Assembly: GCA_050084515.1 (NCBI GenBank)
Contig: CM114275.1
Span: 7,874,001-7,938,000, forward strand
DNA from: Blasia pusilla
Taxonomy: Eukaryota; Marchantiophyta; Marchantiopsida; Blasiales
DNA length: 64,000 nucleotides
Direction of reading: 5' to 3'
Numbering within the stretch: the first letter of the stretch is position 1; each line of letters opens with the position of its first letter. The notes beneath the pieces were generated by a model. The model made no database searches, had not been told where the DNA came from, and worked only from the letters and a program-made list of their open reading frames with translations. Shown here in pieces: positions 23,841 through 35,525 of this stretch. The translations under genes and the position numbers were made by a program.

Positions 23841-26800
23841 ACTTAGTAGTAATCATAATTTTTTAAGTATTGTTGATATTGTCTCTGCTGTTCGTGAGTA
23901 TGATCGTTGGGGGAAGGCTCCCTTATGTCTTTCCAGGGTTTTTTTTGGCTTTTATGCAGATGGGTTTTCCATCCAAGTTTCTATTAAAATTTATATTTCC
24001 TCTTCTTTGAGTATTTTAAAAGCTATTGAGGTGCATCCTAGACACGGAGAGTTGGATGTCAACACTTACAGCAGCCCCGCACGAAGTGTTCGATGGATAA
24101 AGGCGTCAGTTCCACACGCGAATGGGCTTTCAAAGAGAAGTTTATGTGTTGGTTCGCTCGAAGGCCGCATCGCGATAGGTCAAGGCAAGTTGGAGTCGGA
24201 GCCCTAGTCGTTGGTGGCAAGCTCATGTCAGATCTGGAAATGCTTGTGTGAGTATTCGCATGTGGACTATAAAGTCTTCTCTGTGCAATTAGATCTGCGT
24301 GTTGGTCTTCGGGTAGGAGATGAAAGCTCATGTGCTGAATCGCTGCTAATGAGTGAGGGTAGGTGTAGACATGCCGGAACCTACGTCCGCAGTGTGGCGC
24401 AACGGCAAGTTCTGCCAAAAACGATCCTGGAGTTCGGAGAAACCAGGCTAGACACAATTATAAATCAGGGGAAGCATGCAAATTTGCGAACCTGAGCAAG
24501 GCCCCCAGCGTGAGTACTGACAGTGCAGACCCCTTGATTCCCGAGAATCAGGGGTCAGGATTCCTCTATGGCCCCACCTCATTTGGAAGAAAGAATCACA
24601 GGGTAGTGTCAGTTGCTGGGCTCTGTGCATGTAGCACTTGCCACGAAGATTTTAACACTTATGGACGTTTATGGCCTCAACCTTTGTGTGACGAGACGAC
24701 ATCGCAACTTCACCCCACAGTGGCCGGGTCATGGAGCCTCCCTCCCCTCAGGCGTGGACTGCCTATGGAGGGAATCGAAGCTGAGGAGTTATGGCACCAA
24801 CCTAAACAGTGAACAGAAACAGTGTGGTAGTGTACTCCGCTCCAGTCTACAGCAGGGGCAACTCAATCTGCAAGATTGCCGCTCGCAAGCAAGTAAGGGA
24901 GCGCCCCGGAATCATGTCGGGCATTGCGGGCGACAAAAGTGCGTTTAATGACCGCATTTCCTTCGTGGCGTTGTCAGCGCATGTTTGTCCTGACACGTGA
25001 AAGCAAGTGCGCTTTCGGGTGCGAAGGGAGATCTGTCACAGTGAACTGCGCACACTGGGAGAACTGTTTCAAATTGGCTCATACAGATCATCGTGTGGAA
25101 GAATTTCCGCAGGAGAGGTTAGACTTCTAGGGTTTAGGCGCAACCCGTGCCAATGGAGTGGTCAATTCTTAAGTGGAGTGGCTGAAGTGAAACCGGCACG
25201 AATGCTAGGGTTCAGACGCGAGAATGCTAGGAAACATGCATAGACGTTCACTCATCGGGAGTACGAAGCTATCATATGGATTCACTTACCATGGGCGTAA
25301 TGCTTTCATCTATCTCCTCCGAAAAAAGTTCGAAGCATTTCATACGCGAGGAACGTTGCCGTCGCACGAAGCTCCAGGTGATACATACAGCTGATTGTAC
25401 ACACCCGCAACTAGAACCTAGAGAACCCGCCGGGGTTGCAATGGAAAGGAATAAGTGAAGAATGTAGCTAACGAAAAGAAGAATGATTTTGGACATCTCA
25501 TACTTGCTTTGCAAATAGTGAATAGGCCTATTCAAAGTTAACAGATTAGTCGTGTGTGGCTGGAGTGTTTTAACATTGTTGTTCCCATCATCCATTGCAA
25601 GCATCGGAGATGTGGACTAAGGAAGAATCTGGCTAATAGCTCGATGGTAGCAACCTAGCAATTCAGGGAAGGTTGAAGAAATTGCTTAAGAGGTATGACT
25701 CTTGCATGTCCAAAGTACGGGAGTAGCTCGTATTTGATAGACCCATGGAGTTCTAACAGAACTTTCGTAAACATAGTATTATGTTGAAACTCTGGCAGGT
25801 GGAGCATTCAGGTCTATCCCACTCCACTCAATCCTCTGTGGTAATCTTATATCACATTCTACTCAACCATTCTTGGAAATTGTATGTGGCAAGAACAAGA
25901 GGCTTCTTAAGCAACAATAATTTCGTGGGGGATTTCCTTGAAAGTCGGTGCGTAGGCATCGGACGTACACCTCAAACTCGCAGTATTTGTTTCCCCAAGG
26001 TGTTCAGAGTTATTCCTCGACAAGACAAGTTGGGATGTGCCAGAATACGTGTGAACGCCACTAACCAAAAAGATCCATACCGGATGTCGACCTTGCAATA
26101 TATCTTGCTCATGATTTCGCACTCCAGTACCACGAAATTAAATCGGATAAGTTCATTTGGACACACAATTTTTTCCACAGCATGACTATCAAATTGGAGC
26201 CTACAATGTTTGAATAGCAGGAGATCTACACAGGCGGGGGAAACTTTTGGATTCAAGGCAGCACGACAGCTGGCCGTAAACAGCCTCAGGCGGTCTCTCG
26301 TTCACATCTGAAGTAAACGCGTGGCTGAAATTGTCGCTGAAGTAGGCGAGCGCTTCTTTTCAAGGGTTGTTACGTAGTCAACCTTCACGACGGGATGGAT
26401 TCATCTACCGGGAATGTGAACCCGGAGGCAATCTATGGCGTCAGTCTCCACTTCTAGTCCCCTGTGGAACTGAAGAAACATAGGTCTGCCCCAAAATTGA
26501 GATCACCTGTGGACAGATTATTCCCGGGCAGAAAATTTATCATAAACCTATTAACACACTATGCGACTTGTTTCCATGTCTTGTTTCCATGTTTCCATGT
26601 CTTGTTCATGGAAACAAGACATGCTAAAGGTTGACTTTTAGCAAGTATTATCCTGTGTGTCGAGTCGACAATTGCCGCTTGATATCGTGGCAACATAGAA
26701 TAAGACAATATTCCTTCAATTCTCTAACGAGTTCCTTCTCATATTTCACACAGAAAATACCTACAAAGATTCATTAAAATGTGTAGATGATCGGTGTCTG

Positions 26801-28200
26801 TTTACGGTAGATTAGTTCGCTAACCATAATTCCATGGAACTTCATGAACAAGTTACCAAATTCATTTCGTTCAAAAATATTCAAACCATGTCCGCTGCAG
26901 AAATGAGTAAAGGTTCGCACCTTTCTTAACGGTCAGACCTGTCTACTGTAGTTAAAATGTCACCTCAACGAGGTGGAATTTGGTAGCCGATTCCACAGTG
27001 CATAAACTAAACACTCTCTGGAATCTACCCGTTCAGTGCCTTCAAAAGAGTTCCCTCCCTACTCGCATGTGCCTGATGTCTACCAGGTACGACCACACAT
27101 GGATATGATTCCTTTACCCGTCGACAGCAGGTTAGTACAGTTTCTGTCAGGGCACACTCTGCAGTAATGTGTCGTTCCTTGGAGATTAATGTCATAGCTG
27201 TGTTTCAGTGTGCTCAAATTCGCGCCTCACCATTCTTCTAGCATAAGATGGAGTCAACTTCAAGGAAAGGCACCTGGCATAAGAAAGCAACATAGCGGGA
27301 ACTCAAAGTTGACTGCACTAATAGTTACAACAGGACATAACTGGTTGGCATTTGGCTTTGGCATTCAGTAGTTCACACATGAAAGTACTATAAATACCTG
27401 ACAATAGACTACGTAACCAACAAAGGCTTACTTCGGGGCCCGGAGAGCTTACCCCTGATATGTTACTTTTCCAGAACAACGCACATCCTTTAACAATTTC
27501 TTTTATCCGCCGCTTGAATCTCAACGGACTTACAATCAAGCAATCGATTTGTAGACTCTTGAAGAAATTATTGTAGAACTCCCTAGATGTTTAAGCCAGG
27601 CTTTCAGGATCTTTTCCTCTCGCCCATTCGCGGTTAGAAGACCTGTACTGTTAGCCCAACGTTAGCTGAATAACAACTCATCCAGAGTTTAAGCTAAAGT
27701 CTTGAACATCTTTTAATGATACGTCTGAAGATCTGTAACAGTTTCTGCAGCCAAACCCTCGAAAACTTTGACATACTAGAAACACAATTAGTAACCTTCG
27801 TGCCATTGGAGCTTTCGCATATCGAAGGTGAGCACTTGATGAGATTTTCCTACGTTGTCGATCCTCCGCAAGTGTGGTCGTCAAATTACAGCCGTCAGAT
27901 GGAGAACTGAGATCAGTGACATGGCACAATCCAGCGACTGTGATTCGCTCCAGTTGAACAATAAGCACACGTCTGAACGAATTCGCACTCCGCAGCGTCC
28001 GCTCCGTCTCTTTTCAAACGCGAGGATTCGGACACGCATCAGCCGCCGATCTTGCGCATCCAATGACTAGAATTTTGGCGCTGGTGGTCACGGTCAGACC
28101 GCTTTTCAAACCAAGAGTGTTTAGACGAACATCAACCGTCGATCGTCTGTATCCTACCACGAGATTCGCAACCCAAACTTTTCTTTTGTATCGCCAAGCC
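23841..28200. other. Gene-poor balanced-composition region
   Basis: More than 4 kb upstream of the H4 gene with mixed composition and many short frames on both strands (the longest is 134 codons at 25781-26185). None has a recognisable domain, codon bias or splice structure. A perfect hairpin lies at 26575-26623. No tRNA, rRNA or snRNA signature was seen. Confidence 0.4.
26575..26623. repeat. Perfect 17-bp hairpin
   Basis: CATGTCTTGTTTCCATG (26575-26591) pairs perfectly with CATGGAAACAAGACATG (26607-26623) across a 15-base loop. The CTTGTTTCCATG word is also repeated directly just before and within the loop. Confidence 0.85.
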
Positions 28201-28223
28201 TGGCTTCTCCCGCTCTCCTCAGT

Positions 28224-28260
28224 CGCGGATCCTAAGCTCGGGGTAGCGACCTATATATTG
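28224..28260 (+). promoter_or_regulatory. Histone octamer and TATA box of the H4 gene
   Basis: CGCGGATC, the octamer found in plant core-histone promoters, occurs at 28224-28231. A TATATAT box follows at 28252-28258. A CATCCAATG at about 28036 resembles the plant histone nonamer. The arrangement is what is known for replication-dependent plant H4 genes expressed in S phase. The leader from the TATA box to the ATG is about 200 nt. Confidence 0.75.
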
Positions 28261-28467
28261 CTTTTCAGCACGCTGTTCCCTCAGCGCTCACCATCGCCTT
28301 ACCGTAGCATCTCATCTTCTTCTGCTAGCGGCTTTTGATTTGCTTCAGTAAATTCTCAAGTGTGGTCACTGTAATTGGGAGAGGTTGGGAGGAACCAACT
28401 TTCTTCCACTAACGCAAGTGCTACAGCAGATCTCCAGTGTTACAAGAATTTAGGTTCTTGGAAGTGA

Positions 28468-28791
<324 letters not shown>

Positions 28792-29534
28792 GCCTATTCA
28801 ATTTTCGACGTCAGGAGCATACAATTTGAAGTCGGGCCACTGAATCAGTTGAGAATCTGCGAGAAATGGAGTGGCTCGGAACTCCTGACGGGAACGCGCA
28901 ACACTTGCGACGGGCTGGACATTATTCGACGGGTCCAATCTTGTTAATACAGAGACCAACGCTTGAATGTCTAGTTTGAGGTAGATTAGTGACGTTAAAA
29001 CGCCTGAATTGTCGCTGTAGGGGATGGCCTGTGGATGTACAGTAATAGATTTTGTCTGTCAATTATTCAACGAGAACACGAATTTTTGAGATCACTGAAT
29101 CCTTATGATCATTGGGAATTCATCCGATTTCACAAGTCCTATGGCAGATGTATCGACGATATCATGAAATCAGCAAATTCACCAACCTGAGATCCGGGAT
29201 CCTAATCCGATGAATGATTTCTTCACACAGTAGTCAATGTTCTTCACTACAGGCAAATGTCCGAAGAATATTGTATTAGGCTTGGATCGTTACTAGAGTA
29301 ACCATCATCATTGGCTCTTATTATAGGGTTAGGCACACAAGCTTCAATCGCAAGATAGGAAGACCACATGATTCAAAGTTCTCTGAAATTAGCTTATATC
29401 ACCTCTGATCCCAGCAGGCTGATGGCTGTGATCAATGATAATTGGCATAGTCGAGGTAGTAACTTCTCTTGGTTACTTCAGGGCGTATACCGTGCCCATA
29501 TCGTGCCGACTCGTAAATCGAATGGCAGATGTAT
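28792..29534. other. H4 downstream region
   Basis: No gene seen. The first few hundred bases presumably hold the H4 3' untranslated region; plant histone transcripts are polyadenylated, and no animal-type histone stem-loop is apparent. Confidence 0.4.
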
Positions 29535-29850
29535 GCTTGGTGAATATCATGATTTCAAGTTCACCAAGCACTTAAGTAGATCATTTCTCACATCGTTTCA
29601 ATGATGAAATGATGTGAGTAATGATCTACTTGTGATAAGCGAATTGTCTTGTGAAGTGAATACTTCACGATGTTCCGCTTTTTCTGGACTTCATTTTAAC
29701 TTGGTTGTCTGCTTACCATCGTTATGGGACCCGACGACCGTAGCCAGCGTGTATGGTTCTCATGAAATTGGCATGCTTAATTCCAGTTAATCATGCCAAT
29801 TTCAATTCTAAAATGGTAGTTAGGCATGATGAGGTCCTAACTACCATTTT
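29535..29850. repeat. Cluster of five near-perfect hairpins
   Basis: Five inverted repeats stand in a row. (1) GCTTGGTGAA / TTCACCAAGC (29535-29569), perfect. (2) 29574-29631, about 27 paired positions with 2 mismatches and a 4-base loop. (3) GTGAAGT / ACTTCAC (29651-29668), with further pairing outside. (4) GAAATTGGCATG / CATGCCAATTTC (29764-29803), perfect. (5) AAAATGGTAGTTAGG with its exact complement (29810-29850), perfect over 15 bp. Arms of different hairpins are unrelated in sequence, so this is not one repeat copied. No coding frame explains it. Confidence 0.85.
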
Positions 29851-29998
29851 CGCATGGGCTTCATGAAATGCTTCGGATCACAAGACAAGTTGCTTCGGAT
29901 CTCTGAAATCATCTTTTCTATTACATGAGGTTTTAGGCAGGGTTTCCTCCACATGACATGTACTCATTTTAAGTCCTCCCATGTTGACATGTGGCGGG

Positions 29999-30094
29999 TT
30001 TAATAGGAGCCAACCGTCAGGAGATAGTAGGATGAATAAAAAACACTTTAATAGGAGCCAACAGTGAGAAGATAGTAGGATGAATAAAAAACAC
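29999..30094. repeat. 48-bp tandem duplication
   Basis: Two copies of a 48-bp unit starting TTTAATAGGAGCCAAC and ending AATAAAAAACAC (29999-30046 and 30047-30094) differ at a few positions in the middle. Confidence 0.9.
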
Positions 30095-30658
30095 TTGAAC
30101 ACTTTGGGTTGGAGTGTGGCCTCAACTATCATGCCTACCACTAAACTAACAAACCTCTAATTGTGGTTTGTGAGTATATCACTTCGTAATGAAGTGTTAC
30201 CCTAATGTTTGTAGGAGTGCCACTGGCAAAGTTTAGTCTTGCTAAACAACAACCCCATGCTTTTAGCTAGCATAGACTAGTTCCATTGAGATGTGTAAAT
30301 TTGATAGGTATTTGCAAATAAAAAAATCATAGATAGTTTAGTACAACATTCACACAAGATGATTAAAAGGGGATTCATGGAGTTACAACTTTTTAAGAGA
30401 AATATGTTCCATTGATAACTTCAAAAAATATTTCCTTGGTACAAGAGAAGATAATTTTTGGCCTGGTATATTTGATATTTCGTGTGCATAGAATACAAAT
30501 ATCACAATATAAAGAATGAGGTAAGACCATGCAAAGTCTGGTTTCATAATTACGTGTATGCTTCGTTTTGCATCTCAGCTGGGCATGCTACTTTCGTTTC
30601 TCTGATTGTTGTGTGTCGTGGATGAAAAATTTACATTTTTGCCCATCTTGGATTCGTG

Positions 30659-31218
30659 TGTCACGACTGTTAGGATAGATCGATGGGATAGATTGGTGGG
30701 ATCTAGCAAAACATCTGCATGAGTAGTGGAGGACACGCCCAAGAGGTCGAGGATGACCTGTTGAGGCCCCGGGAAACCTGAGAGAGCAGGTTTCCCCTTC
30801 GTTTCGGCTCATTTGGAGCCATATAGAGAAACTTACTATTTTGGGTAAGTTTCCATGTTAGGGATAGTTGAATTTCCACTTTGGGAAGTGGCCCTTGACC
30901 CGCTACAGCAGGTCAAGAGCCAAGGAGATGACCTGCGAGCATAGATTATCGTTGTGAGGGCTTGGGAGAGGGAAGGGGGTATACCTCCAAGAGAGAACTT
31001 AAGAGCTCATTCTCTCTTTGTTGAACCTCTTGGCATAAGGCGGCGGAGCTATGTTCCCTTGCCTTGTGAGTGTAATCCAAGCCTCTCATTAGGAGAGTGG
31101 ATTTGGTTTGACATGAGAGAAAGTGCACACCTTTGAGAGCTATAGTGTGAGATGGTGTAGAGAGAGATTGGATCTTACTTTACAAAGACAATGGGAGAAT
31201 GAGACAGTGAGAGAGCTT
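30659..31218 (+). repeat. 5' LTR (portion identical to 3' LTR)
   Basis: These 560 bases match 39758-40317 with no difference noticed by eye and with the same embedded open frames. After 31218 the two copies part: here the sequence enters the leader, while the 3' copy enters a hairpin. The true 3' boundary of the LTR is therefore uncertain; a CA at 31219-31220 is one candidate end. Confidence 0.85.
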
Positions 31219-32871
31219 CATGGGGGAGCTCGCTGGTCATTCGCTGTTTTTGCAGGTTGGAGACCGTGTTCCCCGTTCAGCAGCTCATGGGAGTGCTCAC
31301 CGGAGCAAGGGCTGCTTTGATTGTTTTTTGCATTTGGCGATTTATTCGTGTGGAAGAGTGGCGCGCGGAAGCACTGCCCAATTTCTGATAGGGATTGATT
31401 ATGGGGGTGGGTTGACCCATGCTGGAGCTCTCGAGAGCTCCATCTGGCTTGTTGATTTGTATTTTTACAGGTTTTACATTTTCGTTGAGAAAAATCAATG
31501 CAAAAGCGTTGCCAATTTTTTTGTAAGAGAAAGAGACATTGGGATTTACGACAGTCCCTGTCCGTTTTTACTGGAATGTCTGATTCTAAATATTTTTAAT
31601 ATTGTCGTAGATCGTGAAGCTGTGCACGCTGTGCAAAAAACAGTACACAATTTGGAGTTGCGAAGAAAAAGTTATGGTCAATCTTGCAAAACTGCCATTG
31701 CTAGGCGAATTTTAGGGTTAAAATTTTCAAACCCTAAACCAACGGCCACGCCGGCGGCGGCCGTCGCCTCAACGGTCCGCCGTCTATGGTCAACCGCCAC
31801 CTTCAATGGTTGGCCGTCACCATCAACCGTCACCGTCTGTTGTCCACCTTTTGGTTGCCATTGCCGCCATTACGGAGTGGAGGGTCTTCCACGACGTTCG
31901 TTGATTCTCTAACTTCCGTCGCCATCACGTACTTTGTTTTGGCCACCATCTTCATCGTAGTTTCGTCATCAACCAGTGAAGGCATATGACCTCCGGTTAT
32001 GGTGTTTGATTTTTGATTTCATGCTCCTATGTTGTGATTGGTAGCCACTCAACGACGATCGGGTAACATGCCGTGACACCCGTAGCCGCAACGCGCCGCC
32101 GATTGCTGCGCCGTGCCGCTTGTGGCCGCACCGCACCATCTCGATTGCGGAATCGCTCCTTCACTAAGGAGCAGAGCGTGTGAATTGCTGATTGAGGAGG
32201 TTATGCCCCTGAGTGCCGCACCCCATTCCCGAGTGTCGTGCTGTTTGTAGCCGTTTCGTGCCTCCAGTGCCGCACCGGACCGCTCGATCTGCACCGCACA
32301 TCGAGGTTGAGCAGCGTCAATATGAGAGTAGTAGGACTTGCTGATTGGAGGAGTTGTCTTCACAACCGAGTTGGGTTTGAGATTTGCAGTTGCTGAGGAG
32401 CGACATCGACATGTGTTCAGGTTACCAAGTCTGGTCCTTTACCCTCCACGTGTGAGGGATTTTGGGATTTTGGTAGTTTATTTGGGGATATTGGGTTGTG
32501 TGGATGCTGAGAGCATCATTCATGTATGTGGTTTAGGGGACATAGACCTGTGTGGGTTTTCCGGAGTTGAGGATAGGTTGTCGATGAGATGATAGCATGG
32601 TCGATTTGCCGCACCACGCCACGTGTTGCTGCACGTTACATGTCTCGGGGAGGGAGAGTGTAGATCAAGTGCGCATGTTTGAGATGAATGATTGAGGGAT
32701 TACTCGGAAGGTTGAGAGTGATCGGGTGAGAGGGGCACAAGGGTCATCACGACGTCCGTTTGGGACTTTGAGAGGCAAGGTGGTGAACCCGAGAGTAGCT
32801 CTAGAGGTTTTACGCGGAGTGGTGCGAGGTTCCGAGGGTCTCCATGTAAGGGACCACCTCGACCTCCTTCT
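31219..32871 (+). other. Retrotransposon leader region
   Basis: Non-coding or decayed leader between 5' LTR and gag. The first 470 bases match the reversed copy at 22025-22600. A GC-rich part (31730-32330) is full of GCCG, CCGTC and GCCGCACC words. No standard initiator-Met primer-binding site (TGGTATCAGAGC) was found after the LTR, so the priming tRNA is unknown. Confidence 0.6.
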
Positions 32872-33725
32872 GTGTCATCGTCAGACAAGGGGGAGGGTGT
32901 AGAGGAGTTTGTGAGCACATCGCCATACATTGTGAGTGGTCCTACCAGTTGCGCGTATGAGATGGACGACCGGGGTAGAGGACCGCGTAGGTTTTCAAGT
33001 GCAGTAGGCACGATTGAGTTGCACAATTTCATAGCAAAGTTTAGGAGTTGGTGCAAGTCCCAGCGGGCCAGGACTCTAGAGAGTTCAACCCATTTACATC
33101 ATGGAACGGTATGTTCCAGCATTTAGAGGGGGCGCCCATGGACGATTACCATGAGATCTCCCACAGATATGCCTAGGAGATTGAGGCATGGCGACTCTAC
33201 TATGACCCACACCATGTGTCATGGACAGAGCCGTTCCCAGATGAGGAGGAGGAGTCAGGAGAGGCTACTTCCTCTTCCACTAGTGATGTTTTAGGAGAGG
33301 TCACTCGCACTGGAGCAGTTGCACCATCTAGTCGAGTTCGTCCCAGGTTCAACCCCGTGGTTGAGTTCTTCGCTGAGTTGAGGGCCAGCTACCAAGGGGT
33401 ACGGACAGAGAAGTTGCCGAGCATCCACGACTTCCAGAGGCGCCCGGGTGAGAGTTTACGTGAGGCTTACACTCGCTTGCGTTGGTTGATCAACGTCACT
33501 CGGGGGATGACGGAGGCTCGGGCTATCCAGTCATGGTACGCGATGTTGGACCGGACCCTACGGACACGGGTGCGGGAGGGGGTGCTTCTTATGAACGCCT
33601 CCCCTACGTTGAGAGATGTTTTTAGGAACGCTGAGAACATTGAGCGCAATATGACGGAGGAGAGCATAGCCACCATGGATTCTTGGCGAGAGCAGTCACG
33701 ATTGGCTACACCACTTGTGCAGTAA
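32872..33725 (+). pseudogene. gag: gag of the gypsy element
   Basis: Gag builds the virus-like particle. Two frames are joined by a frameshift near 33080: 32872-33126, with AVGTIELHNFIAKFRSW at its end, and a continuation in another frame through a stop near 33173 into 33216-33725. The second part contains the Retrotrans_gag-like region VVEFFAELRASYQGVRTEK, then PSIHDFQRRPGESLREAYTR and SPTLRDVFRNAENIERNM. An acidic stretch DEEEESGE precedes it. It is disrupted and cannot yield a full Gag. Confidence 0.7.
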
Positions 33726-33845
33726 CGTGGACTCCGAGATAAGTCAACTATGGCACCACGAGCTTAGGGAGGATACCGGGAGGCTGTGACATAGAGACGT
33801 GTGCCTTCATATGCAGCTCAGCAGCAGCCGCCGCCTACTATTACT

Positions 33846-33884
33846 TGTTGGTCATGTGGTGGAGCCTATCATCGGCGTGATTGC
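33846..33884 (+). pseudogene. Degenerate Gag zinc knuckle
   Basis: The frame reads CWSCGGAYHRRDC, a nucleocapsid-type zinc knuckle for binding element RNA. The spacing is C-x2-C-x4-H-x3-C, one residue short of the usual C-x2-C-x4-H-x4-C. It lies in a different frame from the preceding Gag part. Confidence 0.65.
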
Positions 33885-34755
33885 ACTCGTCATGGTCATG
33901 GACGTGTGCCTTAGCATGGAGGAGGAGATGGTGCTGCACCAAGAGGTTATCAGTGTGACTATTGTCAGAGGTCTCGTTGGGGGACGAGGAGCTGGAGTTG
34001 CCGGAGAGGGTGGTGGAGCTGCCCATGGAGGAGGTAGAGTACCACCACCTAGACGCGCCGAGGGAGACGCCGGACTTGAGGCTGGGATGGCTGATCAGAA
34101 ACACCATCTACATGAGCAGATTGCCGCTATGGCATTGAGGTTACCCGATGCGGGATCCATCGCATCGACATCATATGGAGTAGCAAGAGATATGGAGGAT
34201 CCTCATTGGATGTGCGGGTTGCCCAGATGGAGGCCACCGCAGTTGTGACGCGTGGAGCATCCGTAGAGTTGGATCCACAGCGAGGGAAAGCTAGAAAACA
34301 AACTAGGCTTCCTCAGTCTTTCACGTTGTCCGAAGCGATGAGGACCCCATCGATGGATCCTCATCAAAGTTCCTGGAGAGTTGGTGATATTTTTGGTGTG
34401 CAGGCACGAAGGGCGATGGGAGAAGCAAGTGCGACGACTCCTATTATTGATGCTCAAGAGGGGCATGTGTCGAGCATGTTGTGGGGGGCGACCACCGTTG
34501 TGTACCGCACTCCTTCATTTTCTGCTTCCGATGTTATGACGTTGGGGGGTATGCCCGCTGAGGCTTTTCGACTAGCTGCTTCACTATCTGAGCGCGGAGT
34601 TGGAGTTCTTGCATCACATTCTTGGGCCATCCACGTTAGATTCATGGCAAGCTTCGGCTGCTAGGATGGCGGAGATGCCCGCTAGACCCGCGATAGAGCG
34701 TGCCATGGCTTCTCCTGGTGTTGTGTTGCTCGATAAGTGAGGAGAGGTCTTCCTG

Positions 34756-35131
34756 TTGGTGAGTCGCGAAGGTAGAGCTTTTAGTCTGCAATGCATCTTG
34801 TTGGATTCAGGAGTGCAACCCCTGATGTTGGGGAAAGCATCATTCAGAGGATTGGGCTTAACGAGAGCCGATGTGGAGTGTTGTCCATTCGGAATACATA
34901 CATCCTTGGGTGGAGCGAGTAACCACACAATATATCACCCGAGAGGAGGTCATGGTGAGGATTTGCGCGGGACATCCTACTGATGAGTCCATGGTGCAAG
35001 CCAAGGCGATAGTGACTGATGCAGAGTCCTACGACGTCTTGGTTGGTGGAACAATGTTATACCCGATGGGGTTTTTCCCTGGATTACTGGGAGGAGTCAG
35101 CGTCCTACAGACCGGGATGGCAATCAAGTAA
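34756..35131 (+). pseudogene. Retropepsin-like protease remnant
   Basis: The frame FSLQCILLDSGVQPLMLGKA contains the catalytic Asp-Ser-Gly of an aspartic protease, which would cut the polyprotein. The rest continues in a second frame with AKAIVTDAESYDVLVGGTML and a PMGF, usual before the methyltransferase in this family, and then shifts frame again at about 35019. The domain is broken by at least two frameshifts. Confidence 0.65.
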
Positions 35132-35525
35132 TGGGCGCCTTAGCTCATTACCCATTCGATTCACATTTGCAGTGATCGAGCGATGGCCAGGAGAGGTGGC
35201 GACCTTATCATCATTTAGCAGTGCCATCACTTGGCCTAGTGATTTGATTGAGAGACATGTCCATGCAGAGGATACTCCCGTTTTTGACATTTCTATGGAG
35301 AGGAGTGTTATGGTAGTCGCATCATTCCGTGGAGGAGAGGTGCCGTTGTGGGGCTCAACTGAGGAGCTTCGACGATTGGCAGATGAGCACGTGCAGACCG
35401 CGTGGAGCGAGGAGTTTGCACCGGAGTGTGACGGGTCTGAGGAACCCAAGGTAGCAGGGAGTGCTACGATGACACCCTTGGATACCACACCCATTGTGTG
35501 GTGTATCCCGGAGGAGGGTATTCAA

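Noticed and set aside
24059-24457. 132-codon minus-strand frame
   Set aside because: It has no domain or upstream signals and overlaps plus-strand frames of similar length.
25781-26185. 134-codon plus-strand frame upstream of H4
   Set aside because: Composition and residue use look random and no family motif is visible.
30954-31136. Small open frames inside the LTRs (also 40053-40235)
   Set aside because: Their identity between the two places reflects LTR identity, not conserved coding; they have no domain.
31219-31240. Primer-binding site after the 5' LTR
   Set aside because: A TGG follows the candidate CA end, but the next bases do not match a plant tRNA 3' end that I recognise, so no site is called.
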